From Candidatus Methanorudis spinitermitis (GTDB lineage Archaea > Methanobacteriota > Methanobacteria > Methanobacteriales > Methanobacteriaceae): 64,000 bases of DNA. The notes beneath the pieces are model-generated. The model was not told where the DNA came from, did not search any database, and was given only the letters and a program-made list of their open reading frames with translations. Both the position numbers and the translations under genes were made by a program. The stretch lies in contig JAITUQ010000038.1 in the NCBI GenBank assembly GCA_031286225.1, forward strand, positions 57,318 to 121,317, written 5' to 3'. Within the stretch, counting starts at the first letter, position 1. Each line of letters begins with the position of its first letter. Shown here one piece after another: positions 9,125 to 19,236 of the stretch.

Positions 9125-9928
9125 ATGCCAAAAACAAAGAAAATAGCTATTTATGGAAAAGGTGGAATAGGAAAGTCTACAACAGTAGCTAATATAGGTG
9201 CTTCCTTTAGTCAAAACAATAAAAAAGTAATGGTTATTGGTTGTGATCCCAAAGCAGATACAACAAGAACTTTAATGGGAAAAAGACTTCCAACAATTTT
9301 AAATACTCTAAGAAAGAATAAAAACCCAGTAATTTCAGATGTTATTTTCAAAGGTTTTGGAGATATTATCTGTGTTGAAAGTGGAGGTCCAGAACCTGGA
9401 GTTGGTTGTGCTGGAAGAGGAGTAATAGTAGCTATGAAACTGTTAGAAAAGTTAAAAACTTTTGATAAAGGTTTGGATATTATAATATATGATGTTTTAG
9501 GAGATGTTGTTTGCGGAGGTTTTGCAGTTCCACTAAAAGAGGATTATGCTGATGAAATATTTATTGTTAGCTCTGGAGAATACATGTCTTTATATGCAGC
9601 TAATAATATTTCAAAAGGAATTAAAAAATTAAAAAGAAAACTATCTGGAATCATTTGTAATTGTAAAGGAATTGAAAATGAAATAGCTATCGTCGAATCT
9701 TTTGCAGAAAAAATCGGGACAAAAGTTATTGGTAAGATTGAAAGAAGTCAGTTAATTCAAGATTCTGAGATTGAAGCTAAAACAGTGGTTGAAAAGTTTC
9801 CAAAATCTGATGAAGCAAAAGAATATAGAGATTTAGCTAATAATATTTTAAATAATAATAGCTATTCTATTCCAAAACCTATGGATGATAATGAATTTGA
9901 AGAATTCTTCAAAGGTTATGTTAAATAG
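9125..9928 (+). CDS. cfbC: NifH-family ATPase, probable CfbC of coenzyme F430 synthesis
   Basis: 267 residues, a complete NifH-like iron protein. P-loop YGKGGIGKSTT near residue 10, then IGCDPKADTTRTLMGKRLPT. The two cluster-binding cysteines lie in GPEPGVGCAGRG and DVLGDVVCGGFAVPL. The KADTTRTL..K(R/Q)(L/I)PT version and the final PxP region fit CfbC better than nitrogenase NifH. CfbC passes electrons to CfbD for reductive cyclisation of Ni-sirohydrochlorin a,c-diamide on the way to F430, the cofactor of methyl-CoM reductase. GGTGA 5 bases before the ATG. No nif or cfbD genes are adjacent. Another NifH-like paralogue is the alternative. Confidence 0.75.
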   Translation: MPKTKKIAIYGKGGIGKSTTVANIGASFSQNNKKVMVIGCDPKADTTRTLMGKRLPTILNTLRKNKNPVISDVIFKGFGDIICVESGGPEPGVGCAGRGVIVAMKLLEKLKTFDKGLDIIIYDVLGDVVCGGFAVPLKEDYADEIFIVSSGEYMSLYAANNISKGIKKLKRKLSGIICNCKGIENEIAIVESFAEKIGTKVIGKIERSQLIQDSEIEAKTVVEKFPKSDEAKEYRDLANNILNNNSYSIPKPMDDNEFEEFFKGYVK

Positions 9929-10476
9929 TTATTCTATCAAAAATCATGAAAAAAAGTTATTCTTAAGGGTTTGAAATAGCTGTTCTATCAAAAGTCATTT
10001 AAGTAGCTATATGGTTTTTTTAGAAAGAGTATTCAAAATTGTCAAACATTATATATAAGTTATTATACATGTATATATGATAATATAGATTTTATAATTT
10101 AGTTATTTAATCAAAAGTTGGATAAAAACATATAAAAAAATTATTTTCCATATAAATAAATAATAAAAAATTATAAATCCTTCACATGATCATGAAAGTA
10201 AAGATTATAATTAATGATTTTTATAATATTAATTTATTTCCAAAATATCGTTTCTTAATATCTTTAACTTTAAAAATAAAGTTTAGTAATTTTTTTATTA
10301 AAATAATATTATATTTTAATTATTTAAATCATGAAATAAATAAACATAAAAATTTTTGAAAATTATCATTACTTAAAAGCTTTATTTTCAGGACCATCCT
10401 TTTTATATAAATAATTAAATCTTATAAATTCTTTTAAATGTTTTAATACTTAATAAAAGTCAAAAGGCGGATTAAA
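9929..10476. other. Intergenic with short direct repeat and promoter
   Basis: No gene. A 23-base repeat, ATAGTTATTCTATCAAAAAT plus CAT, occurs at 9925-9947 and again with three changes at 9976-9998. A 10-bp palindrome CATGATCATG lies at 10195-10204. The promoter of the next gene is near 10402. Confidence 0.5.
10402..10411 (+). promoter_or_regulatory. TATA box of the secreted beta-helix gene
   Basis: TTTATATAAA with a C-rich element just upstream (ACCATCC). The distance to the ATG is 66 bases. The AAGGCGG ribosome binding site lies 7 bases before the ATG at 10477. Confidence 0.45.
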
Positions 10477-11592
10477 ATGATTAATAAAAAAAAAGTCATA
10501 ATATTTTTAACATTATTTTCATGTTTTTTTATATTAATTAGTTCAGCTTCAGCAGCTAATTATTATGTAAATAATGGTACTACACAAAAAAATATTGTTG
10601 ATTGGATGAAAAATAACGCAACCAATGGGGATAGTTTAATTTTTAATGTTGGTAGCTATAATCTTACTGATACATTAAATATTACTAAATCCATCACAAT
10701 AAAAAGTGATGTTAATACTAAAATTAGTTTTAGTAAAAATAAAGACATGTTTGATGTGAAAACTAGTGGAATCACTTTTTCAGGTCTTAATTTAGATTAT
10801 AATGGGGAAGGATCCACAAAAACAATGTATGGTGCAATATCTACTTTGAATGCATCTAAATCAACCACTAAACAATTTACTGTTAGTAATACTGTTATAA
10901 ATGTTAATAAAAAATATACTGTAGGAATTCTTCTTGGAACTATGCAAGGTAGTATTATCAATTCAAATATAAACATAAAAGGAGCTAACTGTTTTGGAAT
11001 TTCTTTAACAAAATGGACTGGAGACCTTATAAATACTACTATTAAATCTACTGGTAAAGATTCTATCTGTGTTTATTCTGGAACATGGAATGGAAAAGTA
11101 AATGGAAGTAAAATTAATAATGATGGATCTAATAAGAATTTTTATACTGGAGGATTCCTCGCTGTAAATTCAAAAGGTATAATTGTTAATAGTGAAATAA
11201 AATCAAAAAATAGCTATGCTGTAATGGCATCAGATAATGTAAATGTTACTAACTCTACTCTTTCATCAAAAAAAGGTCTTGCGAAAATATACAGGTATCG
11301 CCCAGATTTAGTAGTATACAATCAAATTGGGTTAAAGAAAAACACTTATTCTTTTAGGGTTTATAATATAGGAGAAGTCAATTCAAAAGCATGTACATTT
11401 CTTCTTAAAACTAGCACAATAACTAAAAAAGCTAATGTAAAAGCTTTAAAACCTGGTCAATATACTACAATTAAAATAACATTAGCTTCAAAATATGTAG
11501 GTAAAAAATATACAAAAACAATGAAAGTAGACTCTACTAATGTAAATAAAGAGAACAATAAGAAAAATAATGTAGGTAAGTTTAAATTTTAA
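10477..11592 (+). CDS. Secreted beta-helix (adhesin-like) protein
   Basis: 371 residues. Signal peptide of about 27 residues (basic MINKKK, hydrophobic core, cut near SSASA-AN). Residues 30-280 show the short Asn/Ser/Thr/Gly-rich turns of a right-handed parallel beta-helix (repeated NITKS, NVKTSGITFSG, SNTVINVN). Residues about 285-350 (RPDLVVYNQIG through KPGQYTTIKITL) resemble a CARDB-type adhesion domain. There is no C-terminal membrane anchor, unlike the adhesin at the left edge, so it may be released or bound to the wall non-covalently. Cell-surface role inferred; substrate unknown. Confidence 0.8.
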   Translation: MINKKKVIIFLTLFSCFFILISSASAANYYVNNGTTQKNIVDWMKNNATNGDSLIFNVGSYNLTDTLNITKSITIKSDVNTKISFSKNKDMFDVKTSGITFSGLNLDYNGEGSTKTMYGAISTLNASKSTTKQFTVSNTVINVNKKYTVGILLGTMQGSIINSNINIKGANCFGISLTKWTGDLINTTIKSTGKDSICVYSGTWNGKVNGSKINNDGSNKNFYTGGFLAVNSKGIIVNSEIKSKNSYAVMASDNVNVTNSTLSSKKGLAKIYRYRPDLVVYNQIGLKKNTYSFRVYNIGEVNSKACTFLLKTSTITKKANVKALKPGQYTTIKITLASKYVGKKYTKTMKVDSTNVNKENNKKNNVGKFKF

Positions 11593-11810
11593 CTATCTAC
11601 CTTTTCTATTTAGCTATTAGTTTAATAAATAGTGGAATAGCTTTTTTAATTTTTTTTTAAAAAAAAAAATTATATATAATATCTACTTTATTTTTTAATA
11701 TTTTTTTTTAAAGTATAGATTAAAACTAAATTTATATTTCAAATAATTTTATTATAAAAGTTAATAATAATTGAAAAATTATATTAATAAATGAATAACA
11801 TGGTGAAATT

Positions 11811-12248
11811 ATGAATAAAAAGAAAATATTAATATTGTTAATATTGTTTGTTGCAGTAGCTGGGTTTGCATTGGCACCAGCAAGTGCAGTAACTAAAAAG
11901 ACAACAGGAAAAATATATTTTAAAGATAGTAATTTTCCAGTAGTGAAAAAAGTTGGACCTAAGATTCAAGATGTAATAGATTTATTTCATTGTAGTAAAA
12001 ACCACAACCATAAAAATCATGTTGGTAGTGGTTATCCAGGATACCAAACAGTTATTGGAATGAACAATGCTTATTTTCCTCCTTCCAAGTATCATTTAGT
12101 TAGTGCTAAAATAACTTTTGTTAAAAAAGTAAATGGAAAAAATTACTATACTACCAAAAAATTTAAAGCTAATAATAGGGATTTTATAGGGTACAATGCA
12201 AAAAAAGGATACAAACCGTATTATGCACGTGTAACATATAAATATTGA
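11811..12248 (+). CDS. Small secreted protein, unknown function
   Basis: 145 residues with a clear signal peptide (MNKKK, hydrophobic stretch, predicted cut after PASA near residue 26). The mature part is basic, with many Lys and Tyr and a His-rich patch CSKNHNHKNHVG near residue 62 that could bind metal. It has no domain I recognise. GGTGA ribosome binding site 5 bases before the ATG. It lies 218 bases downstream of the beta-helix protein on the same strand, and both are exported, so a shared surface role is possible. Confidence 0.7.
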   Translation: MNKKKILILLILFVAVAGFALAPASAVTKKTTGKIYFKDSNFPVVKKVGPKIQDVIDLFHCSKNHNHKNHVGSGYPGYQTVIGMNNAYFPPSKYHLVSAKITFVKKVNGKNYYTTKKFKANNRDFIGYNAKKGYKPYYARVTYKY

Positions 12249-12645
12249 ATCTATTGTTATTTTATAATGTATAACTCATTATACAATTACTACCAGGCTA
12301 ATAAAAACTATATATACTGAACCAACTTTAAATCATTTGAATTGTCAGGTAATCTGTAATTACCACAATTTTTTCTCCTTAACCAAGTTAAATTTTAAGA
12401 CTCGTTAGTCTCCAGGAAAGTCTTCTAATTAATCAACCACATCTTCACCTATTTCACTTACTTTATCATATATTTATCATATACATTATTCTTTTTATTT
12501 TTTAATTTTTTCCTAAACTCTTATTTAGTAAACGCTAATTTTATGTTTTTAATATCTTTTTTTATAAATTATTAATAAATAGCTAAAATTTAATTTTCAA
12601 GATTTTAATTAATTACATATTCATAATCTTCTATTAATAGCTATT
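12249..12645. ncRNA. Intergenic with hairpins, possible small RNA or gene remnant
   Basis: Bases 12290-12470 are noticeably less A+T-rich than other gaps. They contain the hairpin GGTAAT/ATTACC (12348-12364), the hairpin GACT/AGTC (12399-12410) and a second possible pairing AAGACT/AGTCTT (12397-12424). On the minus strand a short open end (DKVSEIGEDVVD then stop) could be the relic of a gene. I cannot decide between a structured RNA and decayed coding DNA. Confidence 0.25.
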
Positions 12646-14118
12646 TTAATCTTTTAATAATCTATTGACGCCACTTAAATAAGCTTCTACACTTGCATTA
12701 ATAATATCTGGTTGTGTACCTCTTGCTGAAATGATTTTATCACCTAAACGTAACTTAACAATAACATCTATAAGTGCATCAGTTCCACCAGTTATTGCAT
12801 CAACATGATATTCTTCAAGTTCAACATCAGCAAAATCAGCTATTCCTTTTTTAACAGCTACAATAGCTGCATCCACAGGACCTATACCAACACCTGCTTC
12901 TAATATTTCTTCATCATCTATTTTCATTTTAACAGAAGCTGTTGGAATAACTTTATTACCTGAAACTATTGTAAACTCTTCAAGTTTTATTTTTTGTCCA
13001 CTTTCTATTTCCAAAACATTATCTGCAATAGCTTGAAGATCTACATCTGTAACACATTTGCCCATATCACCTAGAGATTTAACTCTTGAAAATATCTCAT
13101 CAAGCTGATCTTTTTTAGCTTTAATTCCTAACTCTTCAAGCTTGTTTTTTAATCCTTTTGAACCAATATGCTTTCCCATAACAAATTTCCTTTTATGACC
13201 AACGAGTTCTGGTGTTATTGGTTCATAAGTAGCTGAATTTTTCATTACACCATCTGCGTGAATACCGGACTCATGAGCAAAAGCATTTTCACCAACAATA
13301 GCTTTATTTGGTTGAAGATAAACTCCTGTAAGTCTAGCTACTAATTTTGAAGTAGAATAAAGTTCATGAATATTAATATCTGTTTTGTAATTATCATATA
13401 ATGTATTTAAAGAAACAATAACCTCTTCTAACGAAGCATTACCTGCTCTCTCACCAATTCCATTTACAGTAGAGTGGAACTGGCTAGCTCCTACTTGTAA
13501 AGCTGAAAGAGTGTTAGCTACAGCTAAACCAAAGTCATTATGGCAATGTACACTTAATGGAACTTCAAAATCATTGAGTTGCAAGTAAAAGTCTCGTGAT
13601 TTTTCTGGAGTCAACATTCCAACAGTATCACATGCGCAAATTCTACTTGCACCCGCAGAAACTCCTTCTTTAAATATTTTTTTTAAAAATTCTATTTCAC
13701 TTCTTGTAGCATCTTCAGCAGAAAGCTCTACAATTAATCCATGATCAGTAGCATATTCGCACACGTCAATAGCTTGCTCTAGAACTTCTTCTTTAGTTTT
13801 TTTAAGCTTATGCTCAATATGTAAGTTTGAAGTTGGAACAACAAGATGAACACTATCAACATCACATTCTAATGCATAATCAACATCTAACCTTACAGCA
13901 CGAGCAAAACTAGCTATTTCACTATTAAATCCTTCACTTGTTATTTGTTTAATAGCTTCTTGCTCACCAGATGATGTAATAGCTGATCCTGCTTCAATAA
14001 TATTAACACCAATTTCATCTAATTTTGTAGCTATTCTTAATTTTTCACTTGCTGTAAGTGATATCCCTGGTGTTTGTTCTCCATCGCGAAGTGTTGTGTC
14101 CAATACTTTTATTTTCAA
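12646..14118 (-). CDS. cimA: (R)-citramalate synthase
   Basis: 490 residues from TTG 14118, chosen because GTGAT lies 6 bases upstream and the length then equals methanogen CimA; a longer frame to 14193 would add an unrelated hydrophobic stretch. It condenses pyruvate and acetyl-CoA to citramalate, the first step of the threonine-independent route to 2-oxobutyrate and isoleucine. TIM-barrel motifs: [12 protein letters not shown] at the start, [23 protein letters not shown] and [11 protein letters not shown]. The C-terminal allosteric domain has [11 protein letters not shown]. Homologues with almost the same motifs make isopropylmalate or homocitrate; SAITSSGE and [11 protein letters not shown] favour CimA. 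Confidence 0.85.
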   Translation of the reverse strand: MKIKVLDTTLRDGEQTPGISLTASEKLRIATKLDEIGVNIIEAGSAITSSGEQEAIKQITSEGFNSEIASFARAVRLDVDYALECDVDSVHLVVPTSNLHIEHKLKKTKEEVLEQAIDVCEYATDHGLIVELSAEDATRSEIEFLKKIFKEGVSAGASRICACDTVGMLTPEKSRDFYLQLNDFEVPLSVHCHNDFGLAVANTLSALQVGASQFHSTVNGIGERAGNASLEEVIVSLNTLYDNYKTDINIHELYSTSKLVARLTGVYLQPNKAIVGENAFAHESGIHADGVMKNSATYEPITPELVGHKRKFVMGKHIGSKGLKNKLEELGIKAKKDQLDEIFSRVKSLGDMGKCVTDVDLQAIADNVLEIESGQKIKLEEFTIVSGNKVIPTASVKMKIDDEEILEAGVGIGPVDAAIVAVKKGIADFADVELEEYHVDAITGGTDALIDVIVKLRLGDKIISARGTQPDIINASVEAYLSGVNRLLKD

Positions 14119-14202
14119 TAAAATCACTTTTATAAAATTATTAATTAAAATTTTGATAAAATAAATAATTCTTCTTATTAATGAATTGTTCATATATTGA
14201 TA

Positions 14203-14216
14203 AGTATATGTATACT
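14203..14216 (-). promoter_or_regulatory. Palindrome at the predicted cimA transcription start
   Basis: AGTATATGTATACT has perfect 6-base arms. It sits just downstream of the start predicted from the TATA box at 14247-14254. A near copy (AGTACATGTATACT) lies at 57755 upstream of the GlmS-like gene. Candidate repressor site. Confidence 0.4.
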
Positions 14217-14246
14217 AATTGGGTTAGATATTAGTATAACAGCCTA

Positions 14247-14254
14247 TTTATATC
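14247..14254 (-). promoter_or_regulatory. TATA box of cimA
   Basis: On the minus strand GATATAAA, continuing TAGG. The predicted start is about 14223, giving a leader of about 105 bases before the TTG codon. Confidence 0.45.
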
Positions 14255-14940
14255 AATTGAAATAATCAATTTTTATTAATATATTTATTATCAGTTGAAA
14301 TACATAATCACATTATAAAATTATTAAATATAAAAAATATAAAACTTCGTTATAGTGTAGTTTAACGAACATTATTCTTATCATTAAAATTGTTTTTTTA
14401 TTTAATTTAAAATTTAAATTTTTATTATAATTTTTAAATTTAATTATTTTTTTAATTATTTTTTTTTTAAATTATTAATTCAAATATCTTAAAATTTAAT
14501 TATTTTTTTAAATATTTTTTTTAAAATTAATAACTTAAATTTTTATTATAATTATAAAACCTAATTATATTTTAAATTTTAAGAAATTCAATTAATAATC
14601 AATATTCTTGAATAAATCAATTTATTTATTGTAGTTTTATTCATAATTTTAAATAATTTCTTATTATTATATATATTTACTGATATTTATAACTATTTTA
14701 CCATAAGAATATTTTTTTCAATATTTACTGAATTTTTTCTAATTTAAATGAATTTTTTTCCATTTTCATTTGCAAATGAAAAAACTATAAAGAGAATAAG
14801 AAAAAATAGAATATGACTGAAGTTTATAGTTGAAATTTTTTTATAAGAAAAAATTTTAATTTCTTCCTTTTTTAGAGCACATTTATAGATAAGTTAAAAT
14901 TTTTATACTATAAGGTAATATAAGTTTAAGTAGAACTCTT
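14255..14940. other. Divergent cimA-purF intergenic
   Basis: No ORF. It contains the inverted repeat TTCGTTA/TAACGAA at 14346-14369 with a 10-base spacer. A duplicated T-rich block of about 43 bases lies near 14436 and 14491. The 20-bp palindrome described separately is at 14763. Confidence 0.5.
14763..14782. promoter_or_regulatory. Perfect 20-bp palindrome upstream of purF
   Basis: TTTTCATTTGCAAATGAAAA equals its own reverse complement. It lies about 160 bases before the purF TATA box. It is the longest perfect palindrome I noticed in the window. It is probably a protein-binding site, with purF or cimA regulation as the guess. Confidence 0.5.
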
Positions 14941-14950
14941 TTTATATAAA
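14941..14950 (+). promoter_or_regulatory. TATA box of purF
   Basis: TTTATATAAA, 37 bases before the ATG. Predicted start about 14970, so the leader is about 17 bases and still includes the GGAGAG ribosome binding site. Confidence 0.5.
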
Positions 14951-14986
14951 ATTTTTTCATTATTTTTACAAATTTATGGAGAGTAT

Positions 14987-16393
14987 ATGTTGAAAGATAA
15001 ATGTGGTATAGTAGGAATCCATTCAAAAGATTCTTCTAATGATGTATCATCCCTTATTTATTATGGATTATATGCATTACAACATAGAGGTCAAGAATCT
15101 GCAGGAATAGCTATTCACAATAATAAGGAAGGTTTAAAACATTATAGTGGAATGGGATTACTGACTGATGCTTTTAAAAATTTTGATATAAAAGAACTTA
15201 ATGGTGATGTTGGTATTGGTCATGTAAGATATTCAACCAATGGTCAACCAAGATTTGAAAATTGTCAACCTTTTGTAACTGAATTTGACGATGATTTTAT
15301 AGCGATAGCGCATAATGGCTCTATAATAAACTCTATTTCTCTTAGAAACCAACTCATAAAAGAAGGTTTCAAATTTAAATCTGATAGTGACTCAGAAATT
15401 CTATGTTATTTAATTGAAAGAGAAAATAATAAAACTAAAAATTTTGTAAAGGCAATTGAAAATATTTCTAAAATTATAATTGGTTCTTATTCACTAGTAA
15501 TTTTAATAAATGATGATTTATTTGTAATGAGGGATCCTGCTGGAATGAAACCTCTTGCTATAGCTCGTAAAGATGGTCTATTAATAGCTGCCTCTGAAAC
15601 AGTAGCTTTTGATGTTTTAGGGGCTAAATTTATTCGTGATGTAGTTCCTGGTGAAATAATTCACTTTAAAGATAATAAAATTAAAAGCTATTTAACGGAA
15701 TCAGCCTATTTAACAAAAAATGCCCATTGTATGTTTGAATATGTTTATTTTGCAAGACCTGATAGTACTATAGATGAAAAAAATGTCTATCAAGTAAGAT
15801 TAAATATTGGAAAAGCTCTTTTTAGGGAATTTCCAATCGATGCGGACATTATAATGCCAATTCCAGATTCATCTATACCTGCAGCTATTGGTTATTCAAG
15901 AGTTTCAGGAATTCCTTATGGTGAAGGTTTAATTAAAAATAGATATGTTGGAAGGACATTTATAATGCCAACACAAGAAGAAAGGGAATTAGCTGTTAAA
16001 CTTAAAATTAATCCATTAGTTTCAGAATTGAAAGATAAAAAAATTGTTATAATTGATGATAGTATTGTAAGAGGAACTACTTCCAAGAACTTGATTAATC
16101 TTATAAGGGATGCAGGTGTTAAAGAAATCCATTTACTCATTGGATGTCCTCCTGTTATAGCACCTTGCTTTTATGGTGTAGCTATGGCGAATAAAAACGA
16201 ATTAGTAGCTGTGAATAATTCGGTTGAAGAGATTAGAGAACGATTAGATGTTGATTCAATGGGATATATAAGTTTAGATTCCCTTGTTGAGGCAATTGAT
16301 ATATCTGCTAATGAATTATGTTTAGGTTGTTTAACTGAAAATTATCCTACTGAAATACCTAGTGATTTAAAATCAAATAATTATCATTTGTAA
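14987..16393 (+). CDS. purF: Amidophosphoribosyltransferase
   Basis: 468 residues. It catalyses the first step of purine synthesis, PRPP plus glutamine to phosphoribosylamine. A short propeptide MLKDK precedes Cys6, the glutaminase nucleophile exposed after processing (CGIVGIH, then QHRGQESAG). The PRPP loop [12 protein letters not shown] lies near residue 350. Cysteines in [25 protein letters not shown] and [14 protein letters not shown] match the ligands of the 4Fe-4S cluster found in the Bacillus-type enzyme, so this one is probably oxygen-sensitive. Short leader with GGAGAG; single-gene unit divergent from cimA. Confidence 0.95.
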   Translation: MLKDKCGIVGIHSKDSSNDVSSLIYYGLYALQHRGQESAGIAIHNNKEGLKHYSGMGLLTDAFKNFDIKELNGDVGIGHVRYSTNGQPRFENCQPFVTEFDDDFIAIAHNGSIINSISLRNQLIKEGFKFKSDSDSEILCYLIERENNKTKNFVKAIENISKIIIGSYSLVILINDDLFVMRDPAGMKPLAIARKDGLLIAASETVAFDVLGAKFIRDVVPGEIIHFKDNKIKSYLTESAYLTKNAHCMFEYVYFARPDSTIDEKNVYQVRLNIGKALFREFPIDADIIMPIPDSSIPAAIGYSRVSGIPYGEGLIKNRYVGRTFIMPTQEERELAVKLKINPLVSELKDKKIVIIDDSIVRGTTSKNLINLIRDAGVKEIHLLIGCPPVIAPCFYGVAMANKNELVAVNNSVEEIRERLDVDSMGYISLDSLVEAIDISANELCLGCLTENYPTEIPSDLKSNNYHL

Positions 16394-16764
16394 ACTAAAT
16401 ATTGTTTATTTTTATTTATTTAAACCAATTCAAATTATTATTTAATGAGTATATTAAAAAAATTTTTTATAAATATATTTTTTATAATAAATAAAATCAG
16501 CATATTGTTTGTTTAGTGAGTATAAAGAGTTAAATTTATTTTCAAATTAATAATTTAGAATATAATTATTTTAAACATTATTATTTAATTTATAATTTTT
16601 TAGATTATTATTTAGAATATAATTATTTAGATTATTATTTTAATTATAATTATGAATATCAATATTTCAATAATAATTATATAAAAATTATTAATTACTA
16701 TAATTATTAGTTTTTTTAATATTTTGACTATAAATAAGTGTTAAATTATTGTTATGGGGTTATT
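16394..16764. other. Intergenic, no gene seen
   Basis: A+T-rich. Between 16540 and 16700 the phrase ATTATTTAGAATATAATTATTT recurs in altered form. Presumably holds the promoter of the U32-family gene; the exact site is unclear. Confidence 0.45.
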
Positions 16765-17988
16765 ATGGTAGAATTATTATCTCCTGGAGGAAATTTTATA
16801 TCATTAAGAGCTGCTCTTGAAAATGGTGCGGATTCTGTGTATATAGGATTGAAAAATAATAATATGAGAACAAACACTTCTAATTTTTCTATTGAAGACA
16901 TTAAAAAAGCATCCCAAATAGCTAAAGAATATTCTTCTAAAATTTATCTCTGCATGAATACAATGATGAAAGATGAAGATATTGATTTAATTGAAAGTTA
17001 TTTACCTATACTCAAAGATAAAGTAGATGCATTAATTGTATCTGACATTGGATTAGCTGATTTAGCTATTGAAAATGACTTAAAAGTTCACATGAGTGTT
17101 CAAGAAAACATTTCAAATATAAAAACTCTTAAAACATTAAAAAAGCTTGGTGTAAGTAGAGCTATTTTATCAAGAGAATTAAATATTTCTGAGATTAAAA
17201 AAATTGCTAATTATTCTCCAATTGAAACTGAAGTGTTTATTCATGGTGCAATGTGTATGGCTATCTCAGGGAGATGTTTTTTAAGTTATGGACTATATAA
17301 TAAAAGTGCAAATTGTGGAGAATGTTTACAACCATGTAGAAAACAATGGAAATTAACAATAGCTCAGGATGAAGATTCTCACTTTTATGAAGAAGGAGAA
17401 AATTCTGTTTTAATATTAGATAAATCAAATGAAAGTAGCTATAAATCTAATTTTTTAAGTCCTTATGATATGGCTATGATTGAACACATTCCAGAACTTA
17501 TGGAAACAGGAGTAGATGCATTTAAAATTGAAGGAAGAGCAAGATCTCCAGATTATGTAGCTACAACAACCAGAGTTTATAAGGAAGCCATTGATTCTTA
17601 TAAATCAGGAAATTATAAATTTAAAGAAGAATGGACTCGTGATTTAAAAAAAGTGTTTAACCGAGGGTTTGATACTGGATTTTACTTTAAACAACCTTAT
17701 AAAACAGGTGGAGATAATAAATCCGAATTTATTAAAAAAGATATAGCTAAGGTTCTTAATTATTATTCTAAAATAAAAGTAGCTGAACTGAAAATATGGG
17801 AAGATTTAGCTATTGGTGATGAAATTATAATTCAAGGAAAGACTACTGGTTCTATAAATCATATTATTAAATCAATGGAAATAGAGGGTGTAGCTATTGA
17901 TTATTGTAAAAAGGGAAGAAATGTTGCAATAGCTATTGATGAAAAGGTAAGAGCAAATGATTTTGTTTATAAGCTTATAAAAAGATGA
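16765..17988 (+). CDS. Peptidase U32-family protein
   Basis: 407 residues from ATG 16765. The frame is open to a GTG at 16738, but MVELLSPGG is the normal family start. The TIM-barrel core carries VFIHGAMCMAISGRCFLSY and then NCGECLQPCRKQW (residues about 165-205), the four-cysteine pattern that holds a 4Fe-4S cluster in U32 proteins. KIEGRARSPDYVA is also conserved. Studied members (TrhP, RlhA, UbiU/V) hydroxylate tRNA, rRNA or quinone precursors using prephenate or other donors rather than cutting peptides, so an RNA-modification role is the better guess. It has nine or so TAGCTA palindromes, among the densest in the window. Confidence 0.85.
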   Translation: MVELLSPGGNFISLRAALENGADSVYIGLKNNNMRTNTSNFSIEDIKKASQIAKEYSSKIYLCMNTMMKDEDIDLIESYLPILKDKVDALIVSDIGLADLAIENDLKVHMSVQENISNIKTLKTLKKLGVSRAILSRELNISEIKKIANYSPIETEVFIHGAMCMAISGRCFLSYGLYNKSANCGECLQPCRKQWKLTIAQDEDSHFYEEGENSVLILDKSNESSYKSNFLSPYDMAMIEHIPELMETGVDAFKIEGRARSPDYVATTTRVYKEAIDSYKSGNYKFKEEWTRDLKKVFNRGFDTGFYFKQPYKTGGDNKSEFIKKDIAKVLNYYSKIKVAELKIWEDLAIGDEIIIQGKTTGSINHIIKSMEIEGVAIDYCKKGRNVAIAIDEKVRANDFVYKLIKR

Positions 17989-18525
17989 AATCAATTTTTA
18001 ATATAATTTTACTATTTTTAACAATAATGAGTAATAGTATAAAACTTTATTTTTTTCAAATATTTTATAAGATTAAAATTTTTTTATATTATAGTTGAAA
18101 ACATTATTTTTGGAAAAAATTTAATTTTTTAAATTTTAATTAAAATGAATATTTTTTAAAATATAGAGTTAAAATTTATTAAATATTAAATAAATTATAA
18201 ATATAGGATTGTATTAATAAATAAGCAGAGTATATAATTTTAAAGATAAATAAAAGAATATTAAGTATTAAAAAATTATAAGTAATTTTACCAAAAATTT
18301 GGTGCTTCACTACAGTTATATAAAATCTAATTCTTTTTTTTATATAATTTTTAAAAATAAATTTAATGAATATTGTATTTTTTTATATTATTATAAGATT
18401 TAAAATAATTTTCATGATATAATTTTTAATAGTAAATATATTGAATTATATAATCTAAATTATAAAATATCATATAAATAAGTAGCTATTAAGGAATTAT
18501 ATTCTAGTAACTACTTAAAAATCAA
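17989..18525. other. Intergenic between convergent genes
   Basis: No ORF. One clear palindrome, ACCAAAAATTTGGT at 18290-18303 (arms ACCAAA/TTTGGT), is followed by an unusually GC-containing GCTTCACTACAG. It could be part of a terminator or a binding site. Confidence 0.4.
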
Positions 18526-19236
18526 TTATTTTATTTTTCCACTACGTTTAGGTAAAAAGTGTGTAACTTTAGTATTTTTGCCTATATTTAAAAGAATTGA
18601 TGGATTGTTTAATTTTTTCACAGCTTCGGTGCGAACTTCATCACTTTTGTCTTTTTTAGCTATTTCTTCAAGAACTGCTTGATTGTTTATTTTCTTAACA
18701 GCTTGGGCACGAATAAAATCATTTTCACCATTTTTGGCTATGTCTGCAAGAATGTTTTGATCATCTATATTCATCATAGCTATTTCACCAAAATAACTGT
18801 TTTTTTCATTTTTCGCTATATTTTTAAGGGGAGTATAATCTTTTATTCTTTTAATAGCTAATCCACGAATATTTTTTTCTTCTTCAGTATTTTTAAATAG
18901 ATTTACGAGAACCTCTTGATTGTTTATTTTTTCAACAGCTTGTACACGAACTTTTTTACTTTTATCTTCTTTAGCTATTTTTTCAAGCACAATTTGATTG
19001 CTTATTTTCTTAACAGCTAAGGTGCGAACTTCTTTGCTTTTATCTTCTTTAGCTATTTCTTCAAGAACTGCTTGATCATTTATTTTCTTAACAGCTAAAG
19101 CACGAACATTACTATTTTCGTCATTTTTTACAATATTTATTATAATATCATGATCATTTAAATTATTAATGGCAGCTATTCTTTTTTTAAAATCACTATG
19201 CTCCCACGATTTCTTAAAAGTATCTTTTATTCCCAT
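18526..19236 (-). CDS. Tandem-repeat protein (LRV/HEAT-like helical repeats)
   Basis: 236 residues made of about eight copies of a 23-residue unit, consensus DKSxEVRxxAVKKINNQAVLEEIAKE, visible at DNA level as a 69-base period. The VR..A.. and LE.IA. spacing is like leucine-rich-repeat-variant or short HEAT repeats, which stack into a protein-binding solenoid. No signal peptide, no catalytic residues; cytosolic scaffold or adaptor inferred. The C-terminus breaks from the repeat and is basic (FLPKRSGKIK). Copies 2-3 and the last copies are very alike, so the array has probably expanded recently. Partner unknown. Confidence 0.75.
   Translation of the reverse strand: MGIKDTFKKSWEHSDFKKRIAAINNLNDHDIIINIVKNDENSNVRALAVKKINDQAVLEEIAKEDKSKEVRTLAVKKISNQIVLEKIAKEDKSKKVRVQAVEKINNQEVLVNLFKNTEEEKNIRGLAIKRIKDYTPLKNIAKNEKNSYFGEIAMMNIDDQNILADIAKNGENDFIRAQAVKKINNQAVLEEIAKKDKSDEVRTEAVKKLNNPSILLNIGKNTKVTHFLPKRSGKIK

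Noticed and set aside
9125..9928. Nitrogenase iron protein NifH
   Set aside because: No nifD, nifK or other nif gene nearby, and the motif set fits CfbC better.
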